Origin: Methylorubrum extorquens
GTDB lineage: Bacteria > Pseudomonadota > Alphaproteobacteria > Rhizobiales > Beijerinckiaceae
DNA: 64,000 nt
Assembly: GCF_024169925.1 (NCBI RefSeq)
Contig: NZ_JALJXF010000001.1
Coordinates: 2,238,001 to 2,302,000 of the forward strand
Direction of reading: 5' to 3'
The notes below the pieces were generated by a model that saw only the letters and a list, made by a program, of their open reading frames with translations, was not told the origin of the DNA and ran no database searches. The translations under genes and the position numbers were made by a program. Of the stretch, positions 8,240 through 16,473 are shown piece by piece. Numbering within the stretch: position 1 is the first letter of the stretch; the number at the start of each line of letters is the position of its first letter.

Positions 8240-9483
8240 GTCGGGGCTCCTGACGGCTTTGAGAGGATCTGGGCACCGGCATGCGGCTGATCGTGCGTGC
8301 CTGGCCGCGCGGCGAGCGCCTGCACGACGTCGCGGCTCGTGATGGCGCCGATCAGGCGTCCGTTCCGGCCCACGACGGCGACCGCTTCCTGGGCGGCGAC
8401 GGTCGCGAGAATGGTGTCCAGCCGGCTTTCCGCCTCGACGACGGACTGCCCGAGATCGAGCAGGCTGGAGATGGTCTCGGCCGGCCGGGCGGAGGCGAGC
8501 CGCTCGGCGAAGATGCGGCCGACCAGCCGCCCGTCCCCGTCGGCGACGAGCCAAACTCCGCGGCTCGCCCCGCCCCCTGCGCCGCCGAGCGCGGTCCGCG
8601 CCTCGGCCACCGTCTGCGTGGGGGCGAGCACGGGGGCGGAGCGATCCGCGACCTGATCGGCGCGCAGCACGGCGGCCAGATCGATATGCTCGACGAAGCG
8701 CTCGACATACTCGGTCGCGGGGCGGGCCACGATGTCCTCGGGCTGGCCGATCTGAACCACCTCGCCATCCTTCATCAGGACGATGCGGCCGCCGAGCGCG
8801 ATGGCTTCGTCGAGATCGTGCGAGACGAAGACGATGGTCTTCTTGAGCTTGCGTTGGAGGTCGCGCAGCTCCGCCTGCATGTCGCGGCGGATCAAGGGGT
8901 CGAGCGCGCTGAAGGCTTCGTCCATGAGCAGGATGTCGGCATCCGCCGCGAGCGCCCGCGCGAGGCCCGCCCGCTGCTGCATGCCGCCCGACAATTCGTT
9001 GGGATACTTCGTCTCCCAGCCCTTCAGACCGACGAGTTCGATGGCCTGCATCGACCGCTCGATCCGCTCCTTGGCCGAGACCTGCTTGATCTCGAGGCCG
9101 AACCCGACATTTCCGAGGATGGTGCGGTTGGGCAGCAGCGCGAAGTGCTGGAAGACCATGCCGAAGGTCTTCTGGCGGAAGGCGAGCAATTCCTTCCGGC
9201 CGAGCCGGGTCACGTCCACCCCGTCCACGGCGATCCGGCCGCAGGACGGCTCCACGAGGCGGTTCATGCACCGCAGGAGCGTCGACTTGCCGGAGCCGGA
9301 CAGGCCCATCAGCACGAGGATCTCGCCCTCTTCGATATCGAACGAGATGTCGCGCAACCCGACCACCGCGCCGCAGGCGGCGGCGATGTCGCTCTTGGTT
9401 TTCCCCTGGGCGATCAGATCGAGCGCCTTGGAGGAGTTCGAGCCGAATATCTTGCTGATACCCTCAAGATTGATCCGGCCCAT
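8155..9483 (-). CDS. proV: Glycine betaine/proline-type ABC transporter, ATP-binding protein
   Basis: 442-residue ATPase with Walker A GLSGSGKST (60-68), signature LSGGMQQRAGLARAL, Walker B ILLMDEAFSALD, switch His in FVSHDLDEA, and a C-terminal CBS-domain pair (about 290-415) that senses ionic strength or nucleotides in this family. Start ATG 9483 is preceded by GAAAGG eight bases away; the frame continues 18 codons upstream without a ribosome site. The last 28 residues run through the start of proW and are Ser/Thr/Pro-rich, as if a stop codon had been lost and the gene extended. The upstream region (9484-9600) is AT-rich and probably holds the operon promoter. Confidence 0.94.
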   Translation of the reverse strand: MGRINLEGISKIFGSNSSKALDLIAQGKTKSDIAAACGAVVGLRDISFDIEEGEILVLMGLSGSGKSTLLRCMNRLVEPSCGRIAVDGVDVTRLGRKELLAFRQKTFGMVFQHFALLPNRTILGNVGFGLEIKQVSAKERIERSMQAIELVGLKGWETKYPNELSGGMQQRAGLARALAADADILLMDEAFSALDPLIRRDMQAELRDLQRKLKKTIVFVSHDLDEAIALGGRIVLMKDGEVVQIGQPEDIVARPATEYVERFVEHIDLAAVLRADQVADRSAPVLAPTQTVAEARTALGGAGGGASRGVWLVADGDGRLVGRIFAERLASARPAETISSLLDLGQSVVEAESRLDTILATVAAQEAVAVVGRNGRLIGAITSRDVVQALAARPGTHDQPHAGAQILSKPSGAPTWSGTSPNSPSTRSATTASTGSPSMAVG

Positions 9484-9986
9484 GGGATAAACCTTTCGAT
9501 ATAAGTCGGTGTTGCTTGCGGCGGAATTTTTTGACAAATTTATTTAGGACAATGTAAGACTATTCTCCGACTTACTAGGGGGCTTGTCGTATTGCGACGC
9601 TTTATTGGCATCGGACGACGTTCTGGAATTTTAGCGCTTCAGCACCGAACCTGTGTTGGCCCATGCCGCGATTCCGGGCAGATGTGTCCAAAAAATTTGC
9701 AAGATATGTGCAGGGCCTGGGCATGAAGCCTGTCGGTCTCGGCTGGCCGATACGCGGCCCTGGCAGCGTCATGCTCCGTGTCGAGGGCCCCGTCTCGAAA
9801 GCTGTCGTGGGCCCTTGGTAAAAGACGCCGCAGCGGCAAAGGCCTGGAGCATCGTTGCGCCGGGCGTGGGTGCGGGGCGTCGAAGACCGTGCCGCCCGCT
9901 GGCGCCGAATGCGAATTCCGGCTGCAGCGCGCTCAAAACGTAAGCACGAAAGATAAAAACTTGCGCAGCCCCAGATTGGTCTTTGC
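9484..9986. other. Intergenic region between divergent importer operons
   Basis: About 500 bp without a convincing gene. The part next to proV (9484-9600) is AT-rich and contains a short GTAAG/CTTAC inverted repeat, probably the proVWX promoter. The rest shows no family-like reading frame; the short frames present lack ribosome sites. Confidence 0.4.
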
Positions 9987-10015
9987 TTGACCAAGAAAAA
10001 CGCTGGGCCTAGAAA
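9987..10015 (+). promoter_or_regulatory. Candidate sigma-70 promoter of the guanidine operon
   Basis: TTGACC (9987-9992), a 17-bp spacer, then TAGAAA (10010-10015). This puts transcription start at about 10022, immediately before the conserved riboswitch core. Position and spacing support it; no experimental data. Confidence 0.6.
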
Positions 10016-10021
10016 GATCGT

Positions 10022-10136
10022 CGAGTTGATCGCTAGGGTTCCAGCATCTCTTTGGATGTGTTCGGTCCGAGAGCGGTTGCCGCGGCGGGAGACATCCGCC
10101 CGGATGCACGGCGGGATAAAAGCCCGGGAGACCTCA
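10022..10136 (+). promoter_or_regulatory. Guanidine-I riboswitch (ykkC class)
   Basis: The three conserved ykkC/guanidine-I blocks occur in order and at normal spacing: CTAGGGTTCC (10033-10042), GGTCCGAGAG (10064-10073) and ACGGCGGGATAAAAGCCCGG (10108-10127) with GAGA following. Between them are two variable hairpins, CATC/GATG (about 10045-10058) and GGCGGG/CCGCCC (about 10084-10102). Established knowledge: this class binds free guanidinium and turns on guanidine export or degradation genes. It starts directly after a promoter and is followed by a terminator hairpin. It commands the ten-gene operon downstream and is the main reason for reading that operon as guanidine rather than urea catabolism. 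Confidence 0.9.
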
Positions 10137-10142
10137 CTGGCC

Positions 10143-10180
10143 AGAGATTGGCAAGGGAAGGTCTTGTACAATCTCTTTCT
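10143..10180 (+). terminator. Riboswitch expression platform: intrinsic terminator hairpin
   Basis: AGAGATTG (10143-10150) pairs perfectly with CAATCTCT (10169-10176). An inner CAAG/CTTG pair extends the stem, and TTTCTAT follows. It lies seven bases after the riboswitch core, as expected for transcription-attenuating guanidine-I switches: ligand would favour read-through. The mechanism is inferred from position and structure. Confidence 0.65.
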
Positions 10181-10549
10181 ATACTGGAAGGGACGTATGC
10201 CCGGCAGAGCCTCCAAGACAAACTTTTCGACGCTTCCGGCCGATGCACGCCTGCGTGCCGTCCGACCTGCGCCGCCGACCGGCTCCGGCCTTCGGCCTGC
10301 CTCGGCCGCGCTCGGCGAAGGCTTCCCCAGCATCATCCCGTAGGTGGCGCGCCGGCGGTCTTCGCGACCCGCGCCCTCTTCCCGGTTCCCTTACTGGTTC
10401 CCGGCCCGGCGCTCCTGCTCCGGGTCCCCGACGATGGGCTCTTCCGCCTGCCGCCGCCTCTCCGCGCGCTCGAAATCCTTGGGCGCCCGACAGCCGAACC
10501 GAACAGCGCACGCTGTGTCCGGCCATTCGACCATCCCAGGAGACGAGAC
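10181..10549 (+). other. Leader between riboswitch and first structural gene
   Basis: About 370 bp of GC-rich sequence with no gene-like frame and no further recognised RNA motif. It ends in AGGAGACGAGAC before the ATG at 10550, which gives a clear ribosome site (AGGAG). Its length is unusual for a leader after an attenuator. Confidence 0.45.
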
Positions 10550-11575
10550 ATGCGCATCCCGAGTCTGATCAATCCCCGTCTGATCACCGATGGTCTCACG
10601 GGCGTCCGCCGAAGCCTGTCCGCCCTCACGCTTGCCGTCGGCCTCCTCGCCGCGCCGATGGCGCAGGCCGCCGAGCCGCTGCGCATCGGCTACAGCGACT
10701 GGCCGGGCTGGGTGGCGTGGCAGGTCGCCATCGAGAAGGGCTGGCTCAAAGAGGCCGGCATCGACGCCCGTTTCGAGTGGTTCGACTACTCCGCCTCGAT
10801 GGACGCGTTCTCGGCGGGCAAGCTCGACGCGGTGACCTGCACCAACGGCGACGCCCTCGTGATGAGCGGCAACGGCGCCCGGAACGTCATGATCCTGCTC
10901 ACCGACTACTCGAACGGCAACGACATCATCGTCGGCAAGCCGGGGGTGAAGTCGCTGGCCGACCTCAAGGGCAAGAAGGTCGGGCTCGAAGTCGGCCTCG
11001 TCGAACATCTCCTCCTGATCGACGGCCTGCAGAAGGCCGGGATCAAGGAGAGCGACGTCACCCTCGTCAACGCCAAGACCAACGAGACGCCGCAGATCCT
11101 CGCCTCCGGCGACGTCGCGGCCATCGGCGCGTGGCAGCCGATCGCCGGCCAGGCCATGCGGGGCGCCGCCGGCGCCCGCCCGCTCTACAGCTCCGCCGAC
11201 CGGCCCGGCCTGATCTACGACGTGGTGACGGTGACGCCCGCGAGCCTCGCTTCGCGGCGGGCCGAATGGATCAAGCTCGTCGGCCTGTGGGACCGGGTCG
11301 TCGGCTACATCTCGGACCCGAAGACCCAAGGCGACGCCGTCGCCATCATGGCGGCCAAGGTCGGCGTGGAGCCGGCCGTTTTCACCCGCTTCCTCAAGGG
11401 CACCAAGCTTCTCACGCTCGCCGAGGGCCGCGCGGTGATGAAGGATGCCGACGGGTTCGGCTCGCTCTACGGGTCGAGCCGGCACGCCGATGCCTTCAAC
11501 GTCAAGTTCGAGGTCTACAAGACCCCGCAGGACGTGAAGGCCGCCATCGATCCCGCCCTCACCGACGGCAAGTGA
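10550..11575 (+). CDS. ABC transporter substrate-binding protein (guanidine/urea cluster, NitT/TauT type)
   Basis: 341-residue periplasmic binding protein with a signal peptide (LTLAVGLLAAPMAQAAEP, cut about residue 39). The opening LRIGYSDWPGWVAWQVAIEK is typical of the nitrate/sulfonate/taurine-type fold. Close relatives are encoded with urea/guanidine carboxylases and are usually named urea carboxylase-associated transporter. Given the riboswitch, guanidine is the probable ligand (inference). First gene of the operon. Start ATG 10550 has AGGAG eight bases upstream; the longer frame back to 10052 overlaps the riboswitch and is not coding. Confidence 0.88.
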   Translation: MRIPSLINPRLITDGLTGVRRSLSALTLAVGLLAAPMAQAAEPLRIGYSDWPGWVAWQVAIEKGWLKEAGIDARFEWFDYSASMDAFSAGKLDAVTCTNGDALVMSGNGARNVMILLTDYSNGNDIIVGKPGVKSLADLKGKKVGLEVGLVEHLLLIDGLQKAGIKESDVTLVNAKTNETPQILASGDVAAIGAWQPIAGQAMRGAAGARPLYSSADRPGLIYDVVTVTPASLASRRAEWIKLVGLWDRVVGYISDPKTQGDAVAIMAAKVGVEPAVFTRFLKGTKLLTLAEGRAVMKDADGFGSLYGSSRHADAFNVKFEVYKTPQDVKAAIDPALTDGK

Positions 11576-11585
11576 GGGTGTGAGG

Positions 11586-12647
11586 ATGCGCGCGCCGCTG
11601 CCTCAGCCCCATCCCGAAAGGGGCGCCGTTCCGGCGGTCGCGGTTGCCCCGCTCCCGCCGGTGGCGGGCGCCGCCCCGGTCGCCGGGCGGGCGCGGCTCT
11701 CCTGGGTCGGCGCGCCGCGCCCGCTGACCCGGCGTCGGCGCGCTGCGCTCACCCTGCTCTCCTTCCTGCTGCCGCTCGGCCTGTGGGCGGCGATCTCCTA
11801 CCTGCCTTTCCTCTGGCACCCGCTGGTCGAGGTCACGAATCCCGGCGACGTCACCTGGATGGAGCCCGGCATGCGGGTGCCGCGGGCGGCGTTTTCCGAG
11901 GAGGTCGCGGCGGCCCAAGGGGCCGGCACGGCCATGCCCGAGGGCCGGCCCGCCAACCCGGTCTACCTGCCGGCGCCGCATCAGGTGGCCGTCGCCTTCT
12001 GGACCGCGCTGACCGCACCGCCGCCCCAGCGCGACGCGATCTGGCTGCCCGCGAGCCTGTGGCACTCGATCCAGATCATTTTTTGGGGTTTTACCCTCTC
12101 CTCCCTGGTCGGCGTGCCGCTGGGCATCCTGTGCGGAGCGCAGCCGACGATCGCCCGGCTGACCGAGCCCGTGATCGAGTTCGTGCGCTACCTGCCCGCC
12201 CCCGCCTTCGGCGCGCTGATGGTCGCGATCCTCGGGATCTACGACGGGCCGAAGATCGCCATCATCGTCATCGGCACCTTCTTCCAGCAGGTGCTCGTCA
12301 TCGCCAACACCACGCGCCGGGTCGATCCGCTGCTGATCGAGGCTGCGCTCACCATGGGTTCGCGCAACCTTCGCCTGATCCGCCGGGTGATCGTGCCGGC
12401 GGTGCTGCCGCAGATCTACCGCGATCAGCGCATCCTCCTCGGCTGGGCCTGGACCTACCTCATCGTCGCCGAGTTGATCGGCACCTCGTCCGGCATCACC
12501 TTCTTCATCACGCAGCAGGCCCGCTACCAGCACTTCGACAACGTCTACGCGGCGATCCTCGTGATCGGCCTCATCGGCATCGCCACCGACATCGCCCTGG
12601 CGCTGATCGGCCGCCGCCTGTTCCCCTATGCGAGGGCCGAGGCATGA
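11586..12647 (+). CDS. ABC transporter permease (guanidine/urea cluster)
   Basis: 353-residue inner-membrane permease of the NitT/TauT type. A Pro/Ala-rich cytoplasmic N-terminus (1-58) is followed by a first membrane segment ([20 protein letters not shown]) and a long periplasmic segment of about 70 residues. The core has five further helices, with the coupling motif region [20 protein letters not shown]. The large insert explains its length against ~260 for ordinary members. ATG 11586 has AGGG eight bases before it; GTG 11580 is an alternative. The stop overlaps the next start as ATGA, which indicates coupled translation. Confidence 0.88.
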   Translation: MRAPLPQPHPERGAVPAVAVAPLPPVAGAAPVAGRARLSWVGAPRPLTRRRRAALTLLSFLLPLGLWAAISYLPFLWHPLVEVTNPGDVTWMEPGMRVPRAAFSEEVAAAQGAGTAMPEGRPANPVYLPAPHQVAVAFWTALTAPPPQRDAIWLPASLWHSIQIIFWGFTLSSLVGVPLGILCGAQPTIARLTEPVIEFVRYLPAPAFGALMVAILGIYDGPKIAIIVIGTFFQQVLVIANTTRRVDPLLIEAALTMGSRNLRLIRRVIVPAVLPQIYRDQRILLGWAWTYLIVAELIGTSSGITFFITQQARYQHFDNVYAAILVIGLIGIATDIALALIGRRLFPYARAEA

Positions 12648-13579
12648 GCCGCGCGCCCATCCCGCTGACCGCGGAGCCCTGCGACTACCGCACCCAGTGC
12701 GAGCCCGTCCGCGCCCGCTTCGACCGGCTGAAGGCCCGTGACGTCGCCCTGCGGGTCGAGGGCCTCGGCAAGGTGTTTCGCAACGCGGACGGCGCCGAGA
12801 CCGTGGCGCTCCGCGGCATCGACCTCGTCACCCACCGCCGCGAGTTCCTCTGCGTGGTCGGGCCGTCGGGCTGCGGCAAGTCCACCTTCGTGCGCATTCT
12901 CGCCGGTCTCGAGACCAAGAGTTCAGGCAGTGTGAGCGTCGAGGGCCGTCCGGTCGCCGGTCCCGGCGCCGACCGGGGCATGGTGTTCCAGGGCTACACC
13001 CTGTTCCCCTGGCTCACGGTCAAGCGCAACGTCGCCTTCGGGCTCGAAGAGAACGGTGAATCGCGCCACGTCGCCGAGCGCGAGGCGGCGCAATGGCTGG
13101 CGCTGATCGGGCTGGAGCGCTTCGCCGACGCCTACCCGCACCAGCTCTCCGGCGGCATGAAGCAGCGCGTGGCCATTGCCCGTGCGCTCGCCATGCGCCC
13201 GCGCATCCTGCTGATGGACGAGCCGTTCTCGGCGCTCGACACCCAGTCGCGCGCCCGGATGCAGGCCTACCTCATCGAGATCTGGCGCAAGATCGACATC
13301 ACCATCGTCTTCATCACCCACGACCTCGACGAGGCGGTGCATCTCGCCGACCGCATCCTCGTCCTGAAGGCCCATCCCGGCGAGGTCGAGGAACTGATCG
13401 AGGTGCCGGTGCCGAGGCCGCGCCATCCGAGCCAGAGCCTGACGCCGGAATTCCGCGCCACCCGCGCCCGGCTCGACGCGCTGATCCATCCCAGTGAGGC
13501 GGAGGTCGACGGCCCGGCCGATCTGGCTGGCCTCGACATGGTCACCCGGATGGCGAGCGTGGGGGACGAGGTCGAATGA
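12644..13579 (+). CDS. ABC transporter ATP-binding protein (guanidine/urea cluster)
   Basis: 311-residue ATPase driving the importer encoded by the two genes before it. Walker [10 protein letters not shown] (73-81), Q-loop [11 protein letters not shown], signature [15 protein letters not shown], Walker [13 protein letters not shown] and switch His in FITHDLDEA are all present. The N-terminal ~35 residues ([19 protein letters not shown]) are an extension beyond the usual nitrate-type ATPase. It overlaps both neighbours by the sequence ATGA. Confidence 0.92.
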   Translation: MSRAPIPLTAEPCDYRTQCEPVRARFDRLKARDVALRVEGLGKVFRNADGAETVALRGIDLVTHRREFLCVVGPSGCGKSTFVRILAGLETKSSGSVSVEGRPVAGPGADRGMVFQGYTLFPWLTVKRNVAFGLEENGESRHVAEREAAQWLALIGLERFADAYPHQLSGGMKQRVAIARALAMRPRILLMDEPFSALDTQSRARMQAYLIEIWRKIDITIVFITHDLDEAVHLADRILVLKAHPGEVEELIEVPVPRPRHPSQSLTPEFRATRARLDALIHPSEAEVDGPADLAGLDMVTRMASVGDEVE

Positions 13580-14376
13580 GCGCCCTCCCCAATCTCCCCT
13601 TGCTCTGGTCCGACCGCACCTGGGAGGAGATCCCCGGTGACCTCGCGGGCGCCGCGGGGGCCGCGCTCCTGCCCATCGGTGCCACCGAGCAGCACGGGCC
13701 GCATCTCGGCTGCGGCATGGATTTCGTGCTGGCGGATGCCGTCTGCCGCGAGGTTTCGGCGCGCACCCGCGTGCCCATGCTGCCGGCCCTGCCCTATGGC
13801 TGCTCGCTCGGCCATTCCCGGCGCTGGCCCGGCACCATCGCCCTCGACCCTGTCGTGATGACCGAACTCGTCCGGCAGATCGGGGCCCAGGCCTACCATT
13901 CGGGCGTGCGCCGCCTGTTTCTCGTCAACGCCCACGTCACCAACGCCGCGCCGCTACGTTGCACTCTGGAACTGCTGCGGGCGGCCCACGACGACCTGAT
14001 GGTGGCGCTGGTCAACACCGCGACCGTCAGCGAGCGGGTGCGCGCGGCCCACTTCCTCGACGCCGAGGACTGGCACGCCAACCGCGCCGAGACTGCGCTG
14101 ATGCAGGCCGTGGCCCCGGCCCTGGTACGCGAGAACCGCATTGCGGAAGCCGACGACGCGGACCGTACCCAAAACCTCGTCTTTGCCCATCCGGTCAACC
14201 GCACCAGCCGAAACGGCGTCACCGGCTTCCCCTCGCAGGCGAGTGCGGCGGAGGGCGCCGAACTGTTCGCCTGGATGGTCGAGGACCTGACCGCCCTCAT
14301 CCGGCGCGGGCTCGCCGAGACCCCGCCCCTCCCCCATTCCTACGACGGCCCGGCCGTCGTCACCGAAGGAGCCTGA
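13576..14376 (+). CDS. Creatininase-family protein
   Basis: 266 residues with metal-binding motifs of the creatininase/formamide hydrolase family: Glu and His in [18 protein letters not shown] (33-50), [11 protein letters not shown], and [12 protein letters not shown] for the third metal site. Members hydrolyse small amides and cyclic amides with Zn or Mn. The substrate here is unknown. Its place between the importer and the ligase, under a guanidine riboswitch, suggests it acts on a guanidine-related compound or an amide intermediate (inference). Start and stop both overlap or abut neighbours, so it is an integral operon member rather than a passenger. Confidence 0.85.
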   Translation: MSALPNLPLLWSDRTWEEIPGDLAGAAGAALLPIGATEQHGPHLGCGMDFVLADAVCREVSARTRVPMLPALPYGCSLGHSRRWPGTIALDPVVMTELVRQIGAQAYHSGVRRLFLVNAHVTNAAPLRCTLELLRAAHDDLMVALVNTATVSERVRAAHFLDAEDWHANRAETALMQAVAPALVRENRIAEADDADRTQNLVFAHPVNRTSRNGVTGFPSQASAAEGAELFAWMVEDLTALIRRGLAETPPLPHSYDGPAVVTEGA

Positions 14377-14381
14377 CACCC

Positions 14382-15755
14382 ATGGGCCACGCGAACGAGG
14401 TCGATCCTCAGATCCGCGCCGTGCAGGAGGATCTGCGGGGCAAGGGCGTGAAATACGTCATCGGCGCCTATGTCGACATCCACGGTGCGCAGAAGGCCAA
14501 GGTGGTGCCGATCGACCACCTGCCGCAGATGGCGGCGGGCTCTGAGCGCTATACCGGCTACGCCCTCGACGGCCTCGGCCAGGCGCCAAACGAGGACGAG
14601 CTCGCCTCGGTCCCGGATTTCTCGCAGGTCATCCAACTCCCCTGGGAGAGCAAGCTCGCCTGGGCGCCCGCCGACCTCACCTTCCAGGGCAAGCCCTACC
14701 CGCTCTCGACCCGCGTCGCCCTCAAGACCGTGCTGGCGCAGGCCGAGGCGATGGGCTTCGGCTTCAACCTCGGCATCGAGTGCGAGATCTTCCTGCTGCG
14801 CCAGGCCGAAGACGGCTCGCTGCACACGCCGGTGGCCGACGATAAGCTGGTGAAGCCCTGCTACGACGTGCGCGGCTTCATCGACAACTTCTCGTGGCTC
14901 GACAAGGTCGCGACCACGATCAACGATCTCGGCTGGGACCTGTACTCGTTCGACCATGAGGATGCGAACGGGCAGTTCGAGTTCGACTTCCAGTACGCCG
15001 ACGCGCTGACCATGTGTGACCGGCTGACCTTCTTTCGCATGATGACCAAGCATTACGCGAAGGAGGAAGGGCTCATCGCCACGATGATGCCCAAGCCCTT
15101 CGCCGACCGCACCGGCAACGGCGCGCATTTCAACATGTCGCTCTCCGACGCCAAGACCGGCCGCAATCTCTTCGCCTGCGCGCCCGGTGAGGATCCGCGG
15201 GGCCTCGGCCTCACCGAGACCGGCTACCACTTCATCGGCGGCGTGCTGCGCCACGGCCGGGCGCTCTGCGCGGCCTTCGCGCCGACGGTCAACAGCTACA
15301 AGCGCCTCGTGCGCCAGGGCGCGATGGCAGGCTTCTCCTGGGCGCCGGTGTTCAACTCCTACGGCTCGAACAACCGCACCAACTCGGTGCGCGTGCCGTC
15401 CGGCGGCGGGCGCTGCGAGAGCCGCAACGCCGACGGCGCGGTCAACCCCTACCTCGCCGCCGCCCTGGTGCTCGCGGCCGGGCTGGAGGGCGTGCGCGAG
15501 CGGATCGACCCCGGCCAACCCAACGAGGACAACCTCTACGCGCTGAGCGATGGCGAGCGCCGGGCGCGCGGCATCGCCTTTCTGCCCCAGACCCTGCAGG
15601 AGGCGGTCGATGCCTTCGCCGCCGACCCCCTGGTCGAGGCCACACTCGGCGCAGGCCTGCGCGAAGAGTTCATCCGCACCAAGCGCGAGGAGTGGAACGC
15701 CTACCATCTCACGGTGAGCCCGTGGGAGATCGAGCGCTACAGCCACCTGTTCTAG
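14382..15755 (+). CDS. glnT: Glutamine synthetase-like ligase, GlnT type (type III glutamate-ammonia ligase)
   Basis: 457-residue glutamine synthetase homologue. The N-terminal beta-grasp part contains [14 protein letters not shown]. The catalytic part shows the metal/Glu residues in ECEIFLLR and [14 protein letters not shown], the nucleotide/His loop [17 protein letters not shown], and the C-terminal [19 protein letters not shown]. Enzymes of this subgroup are described as glutamine synthetases or gamma-glutamyl ligases of small amines. Within this operon it could assimilate the ammonia released from guanidine or glutamylate an intermediate (inference). ATG 14382 lies five bases after the preceding stop. 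Its TAG stop lies within repeat copy 2. Confidence 0.87.
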   Translation: MGHANEVDPQIRAVQEDLRGKGVKYVIGAYVDIHGAQKAKVVPIDHLPQMAAGSERYTGYALDGLGQAPNEDELASVPDFSQVIQLPWESKLAWAPADLTFQGKPYPLSTRVALKTVLAQAEAMGFGFNLGIECEIFLLRQAEDGSLHTPVADDKLVKPCYDVRGFIDNFSWLDKVATTINDLGWDLYSFDHEDANGQFEFDFQYADALTMCDRLTFFRMMTKHYAKEEGLIATMMPKPFADRTGNGAHFNMSLSDAKTGRNLFACAPGEDPRGLGLTETGYHFIGGVLRHGRALCAAFAPTVNSYKRLVRQGAMAGFSWAPVFNSYGSNNRTNSVRVPSGGGRCESRNADGAVNPYLAAALVLAAGLEGVRERIDPGQPNEDNLYALSDGERRARGIAFLPQTLQEAVDAFAADPLVEATLGAGLREEFIRTKREEWNAYHLTVSPWEIERYSHLF

Positions 15756-15858
15756 AGCATCGTCCTGGATATCGGATCCAGGACGATGCTCTAATTTTTT
15801 GCCTTTGCATCATCTTTCTTCCGAAAGCCGGCAACCACCTTTCGGGATGATGCTCTAG
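15752..15858. repeat. Dispersed CTAG-bounded repeat, copy 2
   Basis: 107-bp relative of the element at 4614-4718. The first half is a near-perfect palindrome, AGAGCATCGTCCTGGAT / ATCCAGGACGATGCTCT. Then come TTGCATCATCTTTC and the CCGAAAGCCGG / CACCTTTCGGG pair, ending GATGCTCTAG. It sits exactly between the ligase stop codon (TAG 15753-15755) and the ribosome site of the cupin (AGGGAG, 15856-15861), inside the operon. It could act as an RNA-processing or partial termination point. Confidence 0.88.
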
Positions 15859-15868
15859 GGAGCTTGCG

Positions 15869-16240
15869 ATGAAGACCGTTATCAGCTTCGCGAAGTCTTC
15901 CGCCGAGCCCTCGACCTATAGGCCGGCGCCCGCGCGCATCCTGGCCGGTGATCCCGTTCAGACCGCGACGCTTCACTTCACCAGCGCGGACGGGCGCTTC
16001 ACCGCCGGCACCTGGGCGGCGGAGCGGGGCACGTGGCGGGTCGTCTTCACCGAGAGCGAGTTCTGCCACCTGCTCGAAGGGGTGATCGTCGTGACCGACG
16101 AGGCCGGGACGCAGACCACCTTCCGGGCCGGCGACGCCTTCGTCTCGCCGGCCGGCTTCACCGGCACCTGGGAGATCGTCGAGCCGGCGCGCAAGCTCTT
16201 CGCCTTCTACGAGGTGCCATCCGCGCCTGACCACCCATGA
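15869..16240 (+). CDS. Cupin-domain protein
   Basis: 123-residue single-domain cupin. The barrel motifs are recognisable but only partly conserved: TESEFCHLLEGVIVVTDEAG (first motif, with one His) and RAGDAFVSPAGFTGTWEIVE (second). This type (DUF861/EutQ-like, also seen in ureidoglycine aminohydrolases) may be a small metalloenzyme or binding protein. Its role in guanidine degradation is unknown. AGGGAG lies eight bases before the ATG, partly formed by the right edge of the repeat. It recurs with urea/guanidine carboxylase clusters to my knowledge, but I could not check this. Confidence 0.8.
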   Translation: MKTVISFAKSSAEPSTYRPAPARILAGDPVQTATLHFTSADGRFTAGTWAAERGTWRVVFTESEFCHLLEGVIVVTDEAGTQTTFRAGDAFVSPAGFTGTWEIVEPARKLFAFYEVPSAPDHP

Positions 16241-16249
16241 CCCTCCCGC

Positions 16250-16361
16250 CCTCATCCTGAGGTGCGCAGCGAAGCGAAGCCTCGAAAGAGGGCTCCAGCC
16301 AGCCGCGCGATCCTTGGGAAGCCCTCCTTCGAGGCCGCTGACGCGGCACCTCAGGATGAGG
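16250..16361. repeat. Inverted-repeat intergenic element
   Basis: Outer arms CCTCATCCTGAGGTGC (16250-16265) and GCACCTCAGGATGAGG (16346-16361) are a perfect 16-bp match. An inner pair (CCTCGAAAGAGGG / CCCTCCTTCGAGG) has one mismatch. A stable cruciform or RNA hairpin lies between the cupin and the first DUF1989 gene. This CCTCATCCTGAGG-type repeat is common between genes of Rhizobiales (general knowledge). Confidence 0.85.
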
Positions 16362-16473
16362 GGAGAGGGTGGGACGCAAGCATCGAAACCCAAAGTCATC
16401 TGGCCTGCCGGGACGGCCCGGCCGCGACAGGGCTCTCCGGCCGGGACGACCCGGCCCCATCGGAGACACGACC

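Noticed and set aside
10149..10169. Possible sigma-54 promoter (TTGGCAAGGGAAGGTC)
   Set aside because: The -24 GG is present but the -12 GC at the required spacing is not. The sequence is better explained as the loop of the terminator hairpin.
10052..10549. N-terminal extension of the ABC binding protein
   Set aside because: The extension overlaps the riboswitch and terminator and lies before the signal peptide, so it cannot be coding.
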